DNA from: an uncultured Nitrospirota bacterium | GTDB lineage: Bacteria; Nitrospirota; Nitrospiria; Nitrospirales; UBA8639 | Direction: 5' to 3' | Assembly (NCBI GenBank): GCA_937139405.1 | Contig: CAKZPV010000050.1 | Span: 124,001-188,000 of the forward strand | Length of the DNA stretch: 64,000 nucleotides | Program-made: the position numbers and the translations under genes | The notes under the pieces: model-generated | Database searches by the model: none | The model's input: only the letters and a program-made list of their open reading frames with translations | What the model was told of the DNA's origin: nothing | Part shown: one piece after another, positions 62,589 through 64,000 of the stretch | Layout: every line of letters starts with the position of its first letter | How positions within the stretch are numbered: the stretch's first letter is position 1

Positions 62589-63410
62589 ATGTTCCAAGAT
62601 ACAGAAGAACGCCTCATTAAAATTCATTTCACAGGGTCGACACAGAAACTGCATTTGCGTTTGTGTCGGTTGGTTGGGCAAGCGGTGGCTGATTTTTCGA
62701 TGATCGAAGATGGGGACACGGTCATGGTCTGTCTGTCCGGAGGAAAAGATAGCTATGGGATGCTGGATATTTTATTGTCCATGCAAGCTCGTGCTCCGAT
62801 TTCTTATACATTGATTGCCGTCAATCTTGATCAAAAACAACCGGGATTTCCTGAGCATATTCTTCCAAGCTATTTGACGAAATTAGGCGTGCCTTTTCAT
62901 ATTGAAGAGCAGGATACCTATTCGATTGTGAAAGAGTTGATCCCCGAAGGAAAGACGACGTGTTCCCTCTGTTCGCGATTGCGTCGAGGGATTCTCTATG
63001 GCCTAGCGGAAAAACTTGGTGCGACCAAAATCGCTTTAGGACATCATCGGGACGATATGATGGAAACTGCCCTCTTAAACTTGCTATTCAATGGGGCGTT
63101 AAAGGCGATGCCACCAAAATTGCGTTCTGATGATGGCAAACATGTAGTAATTCGTCCGTTGGCCTATGTTCGCGAAAGCGATTTAGCTCGATATGGCGAG
63201 CTTCGAGACTTTCCCATCATTCCGTGCGATCTCTGTGGTTCGCAAGAAAATTTAAAACGGCAAGAAGTGAAAGCGCTGCTTAAGGATTGGGGAAATCGCT
63301 ATCCTGGTTCTGGGGATAGTATGTTTGCGGCGTTAACAAATGTGAGGCCTAGCCATCTTCTCGACCGGCAATTATTTGATTTTTCCTCGATAGATCGATC
63401 CGTTCAGTAA
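62589..63410 (+). CDS. ttcA: tRNA 2-thiocytidine synthetase TtcA
   Basis: A 273-residue PP-loop enzyme that thiolates cytidine 32 in tRNA using ATP. The PP-loop is SGGKDS (50-55). Cys125 and Cys128 (CSLCSR) with Cys213/Cys216 (CDLCGS) are candidates for the Fe-S ligands and sulfur handling. [18 protein letters not shown] and [12 protein letters not shown] are TtcA motifs. The Shine-Dalgarno is poor. Divergent from the kinase. Confidence 0.95.
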   Translation: MFQDTEERLIKIHFTGSTQKLHLRLCRLVGQAVADFSMIEDGDTVMVCLSGGKDSYGMLDILLSMQARAPISYTLIAVNLDQKQPGFPEHILPSYLTKLGVPFHIEEQDTYSIVKELIPEGKTTCSLCSRLRRGILYGLAEKLGATKIALGHHRDDMMETALLNLLFNGALKAMPPKLRSDDGKHVVIRPLAYVRESDLARYGELRDFPIIPCDLCGSQENLKRQEVKALLKDWGNRYPGSGDSMFAALTNVRPSHLLDRQLFDFSSIDRSVQ

Positions 63411-63523
63411 CTTAGATTTTCGGTATTTTGGTATACCGGACCTCGGTGCTTCCTTCAATTCTTGAGTCAATCCCCTCTATCGTTTCTCACTGTGGGTGTA
63501 TTCGATAGGGAGGGTAATCCCCC

Positions 63524-64000
63524 ATGATTTACCTTCAATTACTTTTCTTGATCATTGTAGCAAATGGTTCGCCCATCATTGGACGGCGCCTTTTGAGGAA
63601 TCATTGGGCAAATCCCATTGATGGTGGGATTATCTTCATTGACGGTCTTCCACTTTTGGGAACATCCAAAACCTATCGTGGTGTGCTGTGTTCATTTGTG
63701 GCTACGCCTATTGCGGCCATCGTAATTGGGTTGTCATGGGACGTGGGTCTAATTGTGGCTATTGGGGCGATGACCGGGGATTGTCTTTCAAGTTTTGTGA
63801 AACGTCGTTTGAACTTGCCTTCTTCTGCCATGGCATTAGGTATCGATCAGATTCCAGAAAGTCTCTTCCCCTTGCTGGGAGTGTGGAATCAGCTTTCTTT
63901 AGCATTAGAGGGAATAGCATCAATAGTGATTGGGTTTTTCATCCTAGAGCTGGCACTGTCGATGATATTGTACAAACTTCATATTCGCAGGCATCCCTAT
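63524..64000 (+). CDS. CDP-archaeol synthase-like (CarS) membrane protein, 3' end outside window
   Basis: The ATG at 63524 follows GGGAGGG; 159 codons run to the window edge without a stop. Hydrophobic segments (LLFLIIVANGSPIIG; LCSFVATPIAAIVIGLSW; GIASIVIGFFILELALSMI) and the motifs IDGLPLLGTSKTYRG and GDCLSSFVKRRL match the CarS/CDP-alcohol family (PF01864) that activates lipid precursors with CTP. Bacterial members are of uncertain substrate. Confidence 0.82.
   Translation, partial: MIYLQLLFLIIVANGSPIIGRRLLRNHWANPIDGGIIFIDGLPLLGTSKTYRGVLCSFVATPIAAIVIGLSWDVGLIVAIGAMTGDCLSSFVKRRLNLPSSAMALGIDQIPESLFPLLGVWNQLSLALEGIASIVIGFFILELALSMILYKLHIRRHPY

Noticed and set aside
1..64000. CRISPR arrays, tRNA or rRNA genes, insertion sequences with transposase
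   Set aside because: No regularly spaced repeats, no tRNA-like cloverleaf or rRNA sequence, and no transposase or integrase reading frame were found on either strand by reading.

Overview
The window reads as a chromosomal segment of a Gram-negative bacterium. It carries a Pal-like OmpA lipoprotein, outer-membrane lipoproteins, a complete RND tripartite pump with a TolC-type channel, a di-haem cytochrome c peroxidase and a monofunctional peptidoglycan transglycosylase. Base composition is moderate. The mix of genes (multi-PAS kinases, pirin next to glutathionyl-hydroquinone reductase, a B12-binding radical SAM protein, many small exported proteins) would fit a Nitrospirota (Nitrospira-like) genome. 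That placement is inference; no rRNA or other taxonomic marker is present. I saw no tRNA, rRNA or CRISPR array.

Layout. 1-2.4 kb (minus): thiD, an alpha/beta hydrolase, a small membrane protein and a partial gamma-carbonic anhydrase, tightly packed. 2.6-7.6 kb: a 1262-residue multi-PAS hybrid histidine kinase, a single-domain response regulator and a small exported protein, with a structured RNA-like element between the last two. 7.8-25.3 kb (plus): a long stress/detoxification block. It contains a MarR regulator with a palindrome inside its own promoter, VOC protein, O-methyltransferase, second VOC protein, pirin, glutathionyl-hydroquinone reductase, SnoaL-like protein, sigma-54 GAF activator, DoxX, an exported small-barrel protein, a metallo-beta-lactamase-fold hydrolase, a STAS protein, decayed copies of the hydrolase and of the VOC gene, and the RND pump operon. 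25.5-27.2 kb: class I fumarase. 27.46-29.0 kb: a G+C-richer islet bounded by 24-bp inverted repeats, with a YHYH-protein fragment and a secreted protein.

29-33 kb (minus): dienelactone hydrolase, FAD-dependent oxidoreductase, cytochrome c peroxidase. 33.6-36.6 kb (plus): Pal-like lipoprotein, two unrecognised exported proteins, cupin. 36.8-39.7 kb: a second MarR module (MarR, SDR, DsbA/FrnE-like, YceI, broken SnoaL gene) that echoes the first. 39.7-47.2 kb: radical SAM, MscS, PPK2, dodecin, small lipoprotein, beta-CASP RNase-like protein, LOG-family protein. 47.5-55 kb: CopD-like membrane protein, a lipase-like protein, RRM RNA-binding protein with a strong terminator, an exported stand-alone Lon-type protease domain, cbpM-cbpA, zinc alcohol dehydrogenase, a HEAT-like protein. 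55.2-58.8 kb: mtgA, then accessory DNA with a decapitated gene and two genes each preceded by an integron-core-like GTTRRRY motif. 59-64 kb: PH-domain protein, DUF2892-like protein, a second hybrid kinase whose receiver has been lost to nonsense codons, ttcA and a partial CarS-like gene.

The recurring theme is handling of quinones and electrophiles. Two paralogous MarR regulators have palindromes embedded in near-consensus sigma-70 promoters and head modules rich in VOC, SnoaL, pirin, GS-hydroquinone reductase, DsbA-like, YceI and efflux functions. The second theme is gene decay: four genes or domains are broken by indels or stops while recognisable homologues or remnants sit nearby.
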